This document shows positions 1 to 8,653 of a stretch of DNA of 64,000 nucleotides, one piece after another (the first letter of the stretch is position 1; every line of letters starts with the position of its first letter). This DNA is from Qipengyuania profundimaris (lineage in GTDB: Bacteria; Pseudomonadota; Alphaproteobacteria; Sphingomonadales; Sphingomonadaceae): the NCBI RefSeq assembly GCF_030717945.1, contig NZ_JAVAIM010000001.1, positions 2,650,631 through 2,714,630 of the forward strand, read 5' to 3'. The notes beneath the pieces are model-generated. The model worked only from the letters and a program-made list of their open reading frames with translations. It ran no database searches and was not told the origin of the DNA. A program made the position numbers and the translations under genes.

Positions 1-701
1 GCGACCATCCCTTCGATGCGCGCGCCGCCCGCACCGCGATCGACACCCATGCCGCATGGTCCAGCGCGGAGAAGCGCCTCGTCCCGGTGGTCGCGGTCAC
101 CTTCCTGCTGTGGATGGGGCAGATGTGGATCGCGCCCTATCTTCCCGAAGGCTCGCTGACCGACGGGACGATCGCCATCCTGATGGGGCTGACGCTGTTC
201 CTGCTGCCGGACGGCACCGGACGTCCGCTGCTGGTGTGGGAAGAGGCCGACCGCGCGCCGTGGGGCGTCATCATGATGTTCGGGGGCGGCCTCGCGCTCG
301 CTGCGGGCATGGCCGCCAGCGGGCTGGCCGACTGGCTGGGCGAGGCGCTGCTTCCTCTTGAGGCATGGCCGCTCATATTGGTTGCCATAGCGGTCGTCGC
401 CATGGTCGTGCTGATCACCGAGTTCGCCAGCAATGTCGCGACCGCCTCGGGCATTATCCCGGTCGTTGCGGCGCTGGTCGTGGCGCTCGGTGTCGATCCG
501 ATCCTTCTCGCCATGCCCGCCGCCCTCGCCGCGAGCTGGGGCTTCATGCTCCCGGCGGGGACCGGCCCAAATGCCATCGCCTGGGCGACCGGCCGCATCC
601 GGATCGAGAGCATGGTGAAGGCGGGCATCCTGCTCGACCTGTTCGGCATCGTGATGATCGTCGCGGTGGTATGGGGCATGAACGCGCTGGTTGCTGGCTG
701 A
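1..701 (+). CDS. SLC13/DASS-family sodium:anion symporter, 3' part
   Basis: This is the C-terminal part of an inner-membrane carrier; its start lies before the window and the reading frame enters at base 3. About 232 residues are visible with several hydrophobic segments. The stretch TEFASNVATASGIIPV matches the Thr/Ser-Asn-x-Ala-Thr signature of the DASS family, and GTGPNAIAWATG further on matches the second family signature (P-x-G-T-x-P-N). Family members move dicarboxylates, sulfate or other anions with Na+; the substrate cannot be told from this part. The gene ends with TGA at 699-701 and no partner follows closely. Confidence 0.85.
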   Translation, partial: DHPFDARAARTAIDTHAAWSSAEKRLVPVVAVTFLLWMGQMWIAPYLPEGSLTDGTIAILMGLTLFLLPDGTGRPLLVWEEADRAPWGVIMMFGGGLALAAGMAASGLADWLGEALLPLEAWPLILVAIAVVAMVVLITEFASNVATASGIIPVVAALVVALGVDPILLAMPAALAASWGFMLPAGTGPNAIAWATGRIRIESMVKAGILLDLFGIVMIVAVVWGMNALVAG

Positions 702-720
702 TTTTCCTACTCAGGAAGCC

Positions 721-749
721 GGAGCTATGCCGCCGGGATGATATGCTCC
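721..749. other. imperfect hairpin after the transporter gene
   Basis: GGAGCTAT at 721-728 pairs with ATATGCTCC at 741-749 with one bulged T. It lies 20 bases after the transporter stop. There is no T run, so an intrinsic terminator is only a weak possibility. Confidence 0.3.
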
Positions 750-810
750 GAGAATCCAACCTGGCTCGCCGTTGAGCCTGACGAAAATGGCTGCGAAGTT
801 TCTCGTCCCT

Positions 811-837
811 GGACTGTGGTCCATGCGGTCCATGTGA
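811..837 (-). repeat. dispersed 27-base repeat, copy 1
   Basis: The 27 bases 811-837 are the exact reverse complement of 39890-39916, about 39 kb away in another intergenic gap. Read on the minus strand, the core holds CATGGACC twice at a 9-base spacing. Weaker similarity continues for roughly 15 bases on each side. It lies in the 702-1002 gap, which otherwise holds only the hairpin at 721-749 and the structured leader at 895-989. Confidence 0.75.
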
Positions 838-894
838 CTGGACTCGTCGCAGTTGAAACCAACATCGGTCCAACATAAGGGAGACGGCGCGAGC

Positions 895-989
895 GGCAGT
901 TGGCGGAGATGCGTTCCTGCGGAGGTTAGGAACGGGCGCCCCGACTGCCCCACCGGCCCCCGCCTTCCTGGGGGCATGTTTGCAGGAAG
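895..989 (+). promoter_or_regulatory. structured 5' leader of the PLP enzyme gene, ribosome site in a hairpin
   Basis: Two stem-loops are visible. The first is stacked from GGCAGT 895-900 with ACTGCC 944-949, GGCG 902-905 with CGCC 937-940, and CGTTCCT 912-918 with AGGAACG 928-934. The second pairs CTTCCTG 964-970 with CAGGAAG 983-989 and buries the AGGAAGG ribosome-binding sequence (984-990) of the next gene. CCCCC at 957-961 could instead pair with GGGGG at 970-974, which would open the second hairpin. That arrangement suggests control of translation. It does not match the SAM-II, SAH or cobalamin riboswitch signatures as I know them. That it is regulatory is inference. Confidence 0.4.
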
Positions 990-1002
990 GATGCTCCTCC
1001 CC

Positions 1003-2316
1003 ATGAGCGACAACGACATCGACCCCACCACCCCGCGCAAGAACCCCAAGGCGGAAGTCACCAAGATCAACGGCCGCGCGCTGAAGCCGAGCACGCTGAT
1101 GATGGGCCACGGCTACGACCCGACCCTGTCGGAAGGCAGCCTGAAGGCCCCGATCTTCCTCACCAGCACCTTCGCCTTTCCCAGCGCGGCCGACGGCAAG
1201 CGCCATTTCGAAGGCATCACCGGCAAGCGCCCGGGTGGCGCAGACGGCCTCGTCTATTCGCGCTTCAACGCGCCCAACCAGGAAATCCTCGAGGATCGCC
1301 TTGCGGTGTGGGACGGGGCGGAAGAGGCGCTCTCCTTCTCGAGCGGGATGACCGCGATCGCCGTGCTGCTGCTGGCGGCCTGCAAGGCGGGCGACGTGAT
1401 CGTGCACTCCGGCCCGCTCTATGCGGCATCCGAAGGCTTCATCGCCAAGACCATGGCGAAATTCGGTGTCACCTTCATCGACTTCCCCGCCGGCGCCAGC
1501 CGCGAACAGCTCGACGAAGTGATGACCAAGGCGAAGGCCAAGGCCGAGGAGCAGGGCGGCGAAGTGCCGATGATCTACCTCGAAAGCCCCGGCAACCCGA
1601 CCAATGCGCTGGTCGATATCGAAGCAGTCAAGGAAGCGCGCGATGCGCATTTCGATCCGGACAAGTGCTCGATCGCGATCGACAACACCTTCCTCGGCCC
1701 GCTGTGGCAGCGCCCGCTCGACCATGGAGCGGACCTCGTGGTCTACTCGCTGACGAAGTATGTCGGCGGCCATTCGGACCTCGTCGCGGGCAGCGTTTCG
1801 GGCAAGAAGCGCTTTATCGATGCGATCCGCATGCTCCGCAACACGATGGGCGGCATCTGCGATCCGAATACGGCATGGATGCTGTGCCGCAGCCTCGAAA
1901 CCGTGGAACTGCGCATGCAACGCGCGGGCGAGAACGCCGCCAAGGTGTGCGACTTCCTCAGCAAGCACCCGAAGGTCGAAGGCCTGGGCTATCTCGGCAT
2001 GATCAAGGATGCGCGGCAGCAGGACATCTACGACCGCCATTGCCTCGGTGCAGGCTCGACCTTCTCGCTGCTGCTCAAGGGCGGCGAGGCGGAATGCTTC
2101 CGCTTCCTCGACGCGCTCAAGATCGCCAAACTGGCGGTGAGCCTCGGCGGCACGGAAACGCTCGCCAGCCACCCCGCATCGATGACGCACCTCTCGGTTG
2201 CCGAAGGCCGCCGCGCCGAGCTCGGCATTTCGGATAATCTCGTGCGCATCAGCATCGGGATCGAGGATGCCGACGATCTGATCGCCGACTTCGAACAGGC
2301 GCTGGAGGCGGTCTGA
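1003..2316 (+). CDS. cystathionine gamma-synthase family PLP-dependent enzyme
   Basis: This is a 437-residue fold-type I PLP enzyme of the Cys/Met metabolism family (cystathionine gamma-synthase, gamma-lyase, methionine gamma-lyase, O-acylhomoserine sulfhydrylase). The PLP lysine lies in YSLTKYVGGHSDLVAG, preceded by the cofactor-binding Asp of AIDNTFLGP, and the substrate loop YSRFNAPNQEILEDRLA is typical. The C-terminal SLGGTETLASHPASMTH is also a family hallmark. I chose ATG 1003 because AGGAAGG sits 12 bases upstream; ATG 991 in the same frame lies too close to it. The exact reaction cannot be decided from sequence. The next gene overlaps its stop. Confidence 0.88.
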   Translation: MSDNDIDPTTPRKNPKAEVTKINGRALKPSTLMMGHGYDPTLSEGSLKAPIFLTSTFAFPSAADGKRHFEGITGKRPGGADGLVYSRFNAPNQEILEDRLAVWDGAEEALSFSSGMTAIAVLLLAACKAGDVIVHSGPLYAASEGFIAKTMAKFGVTFIDFPAGASREQLDEVMTKAKAKAEEQGGEVPMIYLESPGNPTNALVDIEAVKEARDAHFDPDKCSIAIDNTFLGPLWQRPLDHGADLVVYSLTKYVGGHSDLVAGSVSGKKRFIDAIRMLRNTMGGICDPNTAWMLCRSLETVELRMQRAGENAAKVCDFLSKHPKVEGLGYLGMIKDARQQDIYDRHCLGAGSTFSLLLKGGEAECFRFLDALKIAKLAVSLGGTETLASHPASMTHLSVAEGRRAELGISDNLVRISIGIEDADDLIADFEQALEAV

Positions 2317-3200
2317 AACGGATCGGCTTCCTCGCTTGTGCGGATACCCTCCCCGGCGATGGCCCTCGCCGGGGAGACGCGTTCGAGCACGATCTGGAGG
2401 TGGCCGCCCTGCGCCCGGCGTTTGCAGCGGCGGGGCTGGAACTGGCCGAGATCGACTGGCGCGCACCACTCGAGGCGTTCGACGGGCTCGCGCTGGTCCT
2501 GCTGGGTACGGCATGGGATTACCAGGACCATCCGAAGGAATTCCTCGCCCGGCTGGAGGCTCTGCAAGCGCGCGGCATTGCCGTTTGCAATCCGCCCGAG
2601 ATCGTGCGGTGGAACGCGGACAAGGGCTATCTGCGCGAGATGGACGAGGCCGGTGCGACCACCGTGCCGACCGCCTATTTCATGGATGCGGATGCAAGCG
2701 ACGTCGGCGCGGCGATGGATATGTTCGATACGCCGTCGGTGGTCGTCAAGCGCCGCATCGGGGCGGGCGGCCTAGGCCAATACCGCTTCTCGGCCGATGC
2801 GATGCCCGATCCCGATTGGCGAATGGGCCATCGGTGCATGATCCAGCCCTTCCTGTCGAGCGTGACCGAAGAGGGCGAATACACCTTCCTCTTCATCGAC
2901 GGCGCGTTCAGTCACGGCGTGCTCAAACGCGCCGCAGAGGGAGAATATCGCATCCAGTCGCTCTATGGCGGATACGAAACGGACTACACGCCCAGCGCGG
3001 AAGATCTGGCCACGGCGCAGGCGGTTGTCGAAGTGCTGCCCTTCCCCGCGCCGCTCTACTGCCGGATCGACATGGCCCGCCTGCCGTCAGGTGAGCTGGC
3101 ATTGATGGAAGCGGAAATGATCGAGCCCTACTTCTATCCCGAGCAGGGTCCGGGTTTAGGCAAGCAACTGGCCAGCGCCGTGCGCAAGCGGCTTGGTTAG
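2313..3200 (+). CDS. ATP-grasp domain protein with apparent CTG start
   Basis: The protein of about 295 residues belongs to the ATP-grasp superfamily (ATP-dependent carboxylate-amine ligases). KRRIGAGGLGQYRF looks like the nucleotide-binding lysine and glycine-rich loop, and the C-terminal EMIEPYFYP carries acidic residues expected for Mg2+. Homology-like sequence (KRIGFLACADTLPGD and onward) runs back to base 2316, upstream of the first GTG at 2400. No ATG, GTG or TTG precedes it in frame, so the start is probably CTG 2313. That CTG overlaps the previous stop as CTGA, with GGAGG at 2304-2308. Translation is probably coupled to the PLP enzyme. The substrate is unknown. Confidence 0.75.
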   Translation: MKRIGFLACADTLPGDGPRRGDAFEHDLEVAALRPAFAAAGLELAEIDWRAPLEAFDGLALVLLGTAWDYQDHPKEFLARLEALQARGIAVCNPPEIVRWNADKGYLREMDEAGATTVPTAYFMDADASDVGAAMDMFDTPSVVVKRRIGAGGLGQYRFSADAMPDPDWRMGHRCMIQPFLSSVTEEGEYTFLFIDGAFSHGVLKRAAEGEYRIQSLYGGYETDYTPSAEDLATAQAVVEVLPFPAPLYCRIDMARLPSGELALMEAEMIEPYFYPEQGPGLGKQLASAVRKRLG

Positions 3201-3730
3201 CCCTTCCACTCGCGGCGCTCTTCCGCAACCTTCAGAACTTCGTAAGCCACCTGCAGCTTCTGGAACTCGGCTGCCGCTTCGGCATCGCCGGGCTTCACGT
3301 CGGGATGTACGGTCTTGGCCTTTTCGCGCCACGCTTTCTTGATCGTGGCGAAATCGGCGTCGGCCTCCAGTTCGAGGATGTCGAGCGCACGCATTTCGTC
3401 CGCGCTGCGCGAGCCGTCGCCGCTGCCGCCCCAGCCATAGTGCTGAGCCTCGGCATAGCCGGCATTTTCGCTACGCTCTGCCTTGGCGCGCTGTTCTTTC
3501 TCAGCCTTGTCGAGGCCTTCGAAATAATCCCACTTCTGGTTGTATTCGGCTGCATGACGCTGGCAGAACATCCAGCGTTCCGGGCTGTTCGGCGCCTTGG
3601 GCGCGGGGCAGTCGCCCGGCTCGTCGCAACCATGCCGGTCGCAAATCCGCACATTCGTCGCCTCGCGCGAGGAGCCGTAGCCGCGCCATCTGGGGAAGCC
3701 CCAGTCATTTGATCGCCGCGCCTTAGGCAT
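3197..3730 (-). CDS. J-domain (DnaJ-like) protein
   Basis: This 177-residue protein has a C-terminal J domain (about residues 112-175) with the HPD tripeptide in TVHPDVKPGD, so it can stimulate an Hsp70 ATPase. The N-terminal half is Cys/His-containing (ICDRHGCDEPGDCPAP, then WMFCQRHAAEYNQKW) and may bind a metal. It is a small DnaJ-like co-chaperone of the type common in alphaproteobacteria, without the G/F-rich or DnaJ zinc-finger regions. It overlaps the 3' end of the convergent ATP-grasp gene by four bases. Confidence 0.88.
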   Translation of the reverse strand: MPKARRSNDWGFPRWRGYGSSREATNVRICDRHGCDEPGDCPAPKAPNSPERWMFCQRHAAEYNQKWDYFEGLDKAEKEQRAKAERSENAGYAEAQHYGWGGSGDGSRSADEMRALDILELEADADFATIKKAWREKAKTVHPDVKPGDAEAAAEFQKLQVAYEVLKVAEERREWKG

Positions 3731-3830
3731 TGCGGCCGAATGTCGTTTGTCGAGATCGCATGGCAGTCAATCTAAGCGTCCTCGCGATAGAGGCAAGGAT
3801 GTGGGAACGGGTTGCAATATGAAATGTTGC

Positions 3831-3864
3831 GTTGCGGTAGGGTTTGTTAACCCTCGCCTGCAAC
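3831..3864 (+). promoter_or_regulatory. hairpin in the leader of the small secreted protein
   Basis: GTTGC 3831-3835 pairs with GCAAC 3860-3864, and inside it AGGGTT 3839-3844 pairs with AACCCT 3849-3854 around a TGTT loop. It sits 24 bases before the ATG at 3888, between two divergent genes. It could be an operator or an RNA stem; the role is unknown. Confidence 0.3.
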
Positions 3865-3887
3865 AGACGCCCCCGAGAGAAGAGAGC

Positions 3888-4040
3888 ATGAGCAAGCAAC
3901 TGACCCTGTCGGCCCGGATCAGCACCGCCCTGATGGCGGTGTTCGTGATCGCGCTTGCGACAGGCGGACTGAATGTCGATGCGCCTGCCGAAACTCTTTC
4001 CGGCAATCCCCCGCTGATCGGACTTTCGATCGGTCGCTGA
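3888..4040 (+). CDS. small secreted or membrane protein, 50 residues
   Basis: The short ORF starts with ATG 3888 behind GAGAGAAGAGAG. Its N-terminal half, LTLSARISTALMAVFVIALATGG (residues about 4-26), reads as a signal peptide or single membrane helix; the rest is short and polar. It has its own upstream hairpin and a perfect terminator at 4071-4099, which supports it being expressed. The function is unknown. Confidence 0.5.
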   Translation: MSKQLTLSARISTALMAVFVIALATGGLNVDAPAETLSGNPPLIGLSIGR

Positions 4041-4070
4041 CCTGTCCCTCCCGAGTGTCGCGACCGCGTG

Positions 4071-4099
4071 AAGGGCTCCCGTCCGTGACGGGAGCCCTT
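4071..4099. terminator. bidirectional terminator between the small ORF and pal
   Basis: AAGGGCTCCCGTC at 4071-4083 pairs perfectly with GACGGGAGCCCTT at 4087-4099 around a CGT loop (13 bp). A/T-rich flanks on both sides fit use by the two convergent genes. Confidence 0.8.
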
Positions 4100-4112
4100 C
4101 CTATTTCAGAGG

Positions 4113-4622
4113 TCAGTTGATGACGACGGTCGCGGCGCGGCGGTTCTGCGCCCAGGCGGATTCGTTCGAACCCAGCGCAACCGGGCGTTCCTTGCCGTAG
4201 CTGACCGTGCGAATACGATTGGCCGGGATGCCGATCGAGACGAGATAGTTCTTCGCCGCGTTGGCGCGCCGCTCACCCAGCGCGAGGTTGTATTCCCGCG
4301 TGCCGCGTTCGTCGGCATGGCCTTCGACGGTGAAGTTGAGTTGCGGATACTGGCTGAAATACTGGCCCTGCACCTGCAGCTTCGCCGAATCCTCGGAATC
4401 GATGTTGTACCGATCGGTATCGAAATAGACGACCGTATTTGCCACACCCACGGCATCGGTGAAGTGCTGCTGCGTCCCCACGGTCGGGCCGGTCGGCGCG
4501 GTTGGCGTAGGCGTCGCGGTCTGCGTCGGCGGCGGCGGCAGTTCTTCCGGCGCCTTCTTCTGGCAGGCCGCCAAAGCGATGGTCGAAGCGAGCATCAATC
4601 CTGTTGCAACACGGGTATTCAT
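4113..4622 (-). CDS. pal: peptidoglycan-associated lipoprotein Pal
   Basis: Pal is an outer-membrane lipoprotein that binds peptidoglycan and forms part of the Tol-Pal system. The 169-residue product has a lipoprotein signal ending in ALAAC (Cys 20), a Pro/Thr-rich linker, and a C-terminal OmpA-like domain. Typical sequences of that domain are FTVEGHADERGTREYN and LALGERRANAAKNYL. It is last in the minus-strand tol cluster, 76 bases after tolB. No ybgF/cpoB gene follows; the next gene is convergent. Confidence 0.96.
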   Translation of the reverse strand: MNTRVATGLMLASTIALAACQKKAPEELPPPPTQTATPTPTAPTGPTVGTQQHFTDAVGVANTVVYFDTDRYNIDSEDSAKLQVQGQYFSQYPQLNFTVEGHADERGTREYNLALGERRANAAKNYLVSIGIPANRIRTVSYGKERPVALGSNESAWAQNRRAATVVIN

Positions 4623-4698
4623 AGTGCTGTCCCCTTTTCAAACAGCGTGGTGAAGTCGGTTTGCCCCCCGAGTTCGTCCTACAAGACTCTCAATGATC

Positions 4699-6090
4699 TT
4701 ACGGCAGGATCGGTCCCCAAGCGGGGTCCGACCCGTCCACCGGCGTCGGCAGGCGGCGCTCGTTCTCGCCGGTCAGATCGACCTGCCACAGTCCGGCCTT
4801 GCCGCTGTTCCGCTCGGTGCGGAAGAATTGGATGATGCGACCGTTGGGCGCCCATGTCGGGGCTTCGTCCTGCCAGCCGCGGGTCAGGGTGCGCACGCTG
4901 CCACCCGATGGCGTCATGACACCGACATTGAAGCTGCTCGAATTGGTGAAGGCGATCTGGTCGCCGCGCGGGCTCCATTCCGGCGTCGCGCAGCGCCCGC
5001 CGAAGAAGCTGATGCGGCGCGGGTTCGATCCGTCGGAATTCATGACGTAGCACTGCTGCCCACCGGACCGGTCGCTTTCGAAGACGATGCGGCTGCCATC
5101 GGGCGAGTAAGACCCGCCGATGTCGATGCCGGGTGCATCCGTGAGTCGCTGCGGCGTACCGCCCGTACTCGGCACGCGATAGATGTCCGTATTGCCGTTC
5201 ACCGCCATCGAATAGAGGATGTAGCGCCCATCAGGGCTCCAGCGCGGCGCGAAGGTCGGATTGTCGCTCTGCGTCACCAGCGTCTGACGGCCGGTGCCGA
5301 TGTCGTAGACATAAATCCGCGGATTGCCGTCGACATAGCTGAGGTAGGACAGCTTCTTGTAATCGGGCGAATAGCGCGGCGTCAGCGCGGTCGAGCGACC
5401 GGTGGTGATGAAGCGATGGTTTGCTCCGTCGCTGTCCATAATCGCCAGCCGCTTGGTGCGATTATCCTTAGGCCCCGTTTCGGCGATATAGGCAATGCGG
5501 CTGTCGAAGAACGGGCTCTCACCGGTCAGTCGCGAATAGACGAGGTCGGCGCATTTGTGCGCCGCGCGCCGCCAGTCAGCCGGTTCAACGATCCAGCCCT
5601 CGCGGACCAGTTGCTGCTGCAGCGCCATGTCGTAGAGGTAGCAGCCAACCGTCAGCCGGTTGTCGCTGCGCGCGCGGACATAGCCATGCACCAGCATCTC
5701 CGCGCCGCGATTGGACCAGGTCGGCCAGTTTGGCGCGTTTATCTCGGGAAAACTCGGCTGGGGCAGCGCGTCGGGACCGGTCGGCTTGAACAGGCCGTTG
5801 TTTCGCAGGTCGGCGGTGATGACGCGGGCAAGTTCCTTGCCCAGCGCAGCCGTGCCGTTCTGGTTGGCCGGGGTGGCGACATCGGCATCGGTCGCGAAAC
5901 CGGGAATGGCGATGCCCAGGTCTTCCAGCGCGGTTTCGTCGGTGATGGTGAAGGTCAGCCCTTCGCCATCCTCCGCCTCCATGACGGTTTCGACCTCGCC
6001 GCCTTCCTGGATGGGCTGGCCGAGATCCTCGTTCTGCGCCGCAAGCGGGGCGGCGACGAGAGCGGTGGCAAAAATGAAGAGCTTTTTCAT
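4699..6090 (-). CDS. tolB: periplasmic Tol-Pal protein TolB
   Basis: TolB is a periplasmic beta-propeller that interacts with Pal. I place the start at ATG 6090, giving 463 residues with a signal peptide MKKLFIFATALVAAPLAAQ. The C-terminal half shows repeated WD40-like blades, for example PTFAPRWSPDGRYILYS, IGGSYSPDGSRIVF and ATPEWSPRGDQIAFT. The start codon overlaps the tolA stop by four bases, so the two are probably translated together. Confidence 0.96.
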   Translation of the reverse strand: MKKLFIFATALVAAPLAAQNEDLGQPIQEGGEVETVMEAEDGEGLTFTITDETALEDLGIAIPGFATDADVATPANQNGTAALGKELARVITADLRNNGLFKPTGPDALPQPSFPEINAPNWPTWSNRGAEMLVHGYVRARSDNRLTVGCYLYDMALQQQLVREGWIVEPADWRRAAHKCADLVYSRLTGESPFFDSRIAYIAETGPKDNRTKRLAIMDSDGANHRFITTGRSTALTPRYSPDYKKLSYLSYVDGNPRIYVYDIGTGRQTLVTQSDNPTFAPRWSPDGRYILYSMAVNGNTDIYRVPSTGGTPQRLTDAPGIDIGGSYSPDGSRIVFESDRSGGQQCYVMNSDGSNPRRISFFGGRCATPEWSPRGDQIAFTNSSSFNVGVMTPSGGSVRTLTRGWQDEAPTWAPNGRIIQFFRTERNSGKAGLWQVDLTGENERRLPTPVDGSDPAWGPILP

Positions 6091-6905
6091 CGGGACAAAT
6101 TCCTGTCGAAGCGGGCGCCGCGGATGGACTTCCACGCGTTGTAATATTCGGGCGGGAGATCGAAGGGCGCGGCAAGTTGGACGGCGCGGATGGCGACTTC
6201 GGCGTGGCGGCCCTTCTGGGCTTCATTGGCCGGGGTCACGCCATCCTGTGAGACGACGCGCGGGCGACCCGCCAGCGAGCCGTCGGGATTGAGATCGAAG
6301 GCGAGAACGGAGACGAGCAGTTCGGCGTCGGCACCGGACGGCGCCTTGCCCTGCCAGTGCGGGCGCACCTGCCGGGCAATTGCCTGCACGATCGAAGCCT
6401 TCGCGCTGGCCCCGATCTGCGACGCAGGAACGCGGGTCTCGCTGGTCGTGGTACTGGCGCCTGCGCCGTCGAGGAAGCTGTCGCCGAGGCGCGAGCCGCC
6501 GCTGCGTTCGCTGCTGCGCGGCTGCGTTTGCGTGCGCTGCGGCTCCCGGCGCGGGGCCTCGCGCGGCTGCGTGCGCGGCGCCGGGACGGGCGATTGAACG
6601 CGCGGGACCGGCGGCGTGACCTGACGCGGGACGGGCGGAGCGACCGGCTCGACAACCGGCGGGGCAGGACTGTCCGACAATGTCGGCGCGACTGCGGCGC
6701 GGCTTTCCGGGACCGGATCGGGCGCGGTAGCTTCCAGCCCGACTTCCTCGGCGAGGCTCACCGTCATGCGCTCGACCGGCTCGAAAGTCGGGGCCGGGAG
6801 CAAGCCTTGCACGAACAGGCCAGCAAACAGCGCCAGATGCAGGATGAGTGCGACCAGTAGCCCGGTCTTCTCCTCGCTGCGAAAGGCGGTGTCTCCCATG
6901 CTCAC
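6087..6905 (-). CDS. tolA: TolA-like envelope protein
   Basis: TolA links the inner-membrane TolQR motor to Pal and TolB. The 272-residue product has one N-terminal membrane helix (LLVALILHLALFAGLF), a long Pro/Arg/Gln-rich middle region (about residues 75-150) and a C-terminal TonB/TolA-like domain from about residue 165. The middle is Pro-rich rather than the Ala/Lys-rich helix of the enterobacterial protein. ATG 6899 is an alternative start two codons downstream. It lies three bases after tolR and overlaps tolB. Confidence 0.88.
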   Translation of the reverse strand: MSMGDTAFRSEEKTGLLVALILHLALFAGLFVQGLLPAPTFEPVERMTVSLAEEVGLEATAPDPVPESRAAVAPTLSDSPAPPVVEPVAPPVPRQVTPPVPRVQSPVPAPRTQPREAPRREPQRTQTQPRSSERSGGSRLGDSFLDGAGASTTTSETRVPASQIGASAKASIVQAIARQVRPHWQGKAPSGADAELLVSVLAFDLNPDGSLAGRPRVVSQDGVTPANEAQKGRHAEVAIRAVQLAAPFDLPPEYYNAWKSIRGARFDRNLSR

Positions 6906-6908
6906 CGG

Positions 6909-7390
<482 letters not shown>

Positions 7391-7391
<1 letters not shown>

Positions 7392-8089
7392 CAGCGCTGC
7401 TCCAGCTGGCGGCTGAATGTCGCGGAGAGCTTGTCGGCAAAGCGCTGCAGCCGCGCTTCGTAGCGATCCACGCGATGGCTGAAGCGGTTATAGGCAATCA
7501 CCGCGGGAATGGCGGCGAACAGGCCGATCGCGGTCGCGAACAACGCTTCCGAGATCCCCGGCGCGACCACGGCGAGCGAGCTGCTTTCCTGCGCGCCGAT
7601 CTGGAAGAAGCTGTTCATGATGCCCCAAACGGTGCCGAACAGGCCCACGAAGGGCGCAACCGAGCCGACCGTGGCGAGGAAGTTCAGGCGCTCGGCGATG
7701 TCGTCGGCCTCCAGCGCGATCTGGCTGTCCATCGCGATACCGATGCGGCCGCGCAGCGCTTCCTTGTCGCGCACCTCGCCCTTGGTGGATTTGCGCCATT
7801 CGCTGACGGCCGCCTGCGCGACGCGAGCGGCCGGGATGTCCTTGTTGCCGCGTTCGGACATGAACCGATCGAAATTGTCCGCCTGCCAGAACTCGCTTTC
7901 ATAGGCGATCATGCGTTTGCGGGTGCGCGCCATGCGCAGGCTGAAGCTGACGATGATCATCCAGACCCAGATGCTGGCCAGCAAAAGCCCTGCCATCACC
8001 AGCTGGACGACGATGTCCGCATCGAGGAACAGTTCGATCGGATCGAGCCGCGTCGGGGCAGCGGCTGCAAGCATGGAAAGTGTGGTCAT
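7391..8089 (-). CDS. tolQ: MotA/TolQ/ExbB-family proton-channel subunit
   Basis: TolQ is the larger motor subunit of the Tol system. From ATG 8089 the product has 232 residues and three membrane helices: [20 protein letters not shown] near the N-terminus and a helix pair around [15 protein letters not shown] and [13 protein letters not shown]. Both are family signatures. It overlaps the ybgC stop by four bases and tolR by one to three bases, so the operon is tightly coupled. Confidence 0.95.
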
Positions 8090-8538
8090 TCGCCCTCTTG
8101 GATACCGAAGCGCGCAAAGGCCGCGCGCCATTCTTCGGGCTGGCGCACTGGCCGGCCCCCGGGTGAAACGAAACCGACGCGCAAATGTGCCTCGGCCAGC
8201 AAATCGTCCCCGCGAAACGCCCGCTGGTGCATGCGGCAGGACGCTGCGCGCATCTGCGTGCAGGTGGTAACGATCGTCACATCATCATCCAGCTTCGCGG
8301 GGCTAAGATATTTCAGCGAGAGTTCGGATACGGCGTAGGCGCCCGTCCCGTCCTCGATCGCCGCGCGCTGGTCGATCTCGAGCCGACGCAGCAGATCGCT
8401 GCGCGCCCGTTCGAACCAGCGCAGATAGTTCGCGTGATAGGTGATGCCCGACAGATCCGTGTCTTCGTAATAGACGCGCACCGCATAGAGGTGGCAGCTG
8501 CCATCGATCACGCCGTCGGGGGGATTGGGTAGAACCAT
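8086..8538 (-). CDS. ybgC: YbgC-type acyl-CoA thioesterase
   Basis: This is a 150-residue hot-dog-fold thioesterase, the usual first gene of Tol-Pal operons. The signature YYEDTDLSGITYHANYL holds the catalytic Asp, followed by RWFERARSDLL. Family enzymes hydrolyse short acyl-CoA or acyl-ACP; the link to Tol function is by association. The 114-base gap upstream (8539-8653) should hold the operon promoter, but I see no clear element in it. Confidence 0.93.
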   Translation of the reverse strand: MVLPNPPDGVIDGSCHLYAVRVYYEDTDLSGITYHANYLRWFERARSDLLRRLEIDQRAAIEDGTGAYAVSELSLKYLSPAKLDDDVTIVTTCTQMRAASCRMHQRAFRGDDLLAEAHLRVGFVSPGGRPVRQPEEWRAAFARFGIQEGE

Positions 8539-8653
8539 TCGGACGGCGCTCTAGCGCAGCGGAAATTCGCTGCAAAGACGGCATTCGACTCCTGAACATT
8601 AACGGCGATGAAACGAGGCATGGAGGCGGTGAAAATGTTCGAAAGCAGGGAGC

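Noticed and set aside
841-1002. SAM-II, SAH or cobalamin riboswitch upstream of the PLP enzyme
   Set aside because: Hairpins are present but the conserved core sequences of these classes are not seen, so only an unnamed structured leader is reported.
544-2514. 656-codon minus-strand frame across the transporter end and PLP enzyme
   Set aside because: Arg/Ala-rich shadow frame of two well-supported plus-strand genes.
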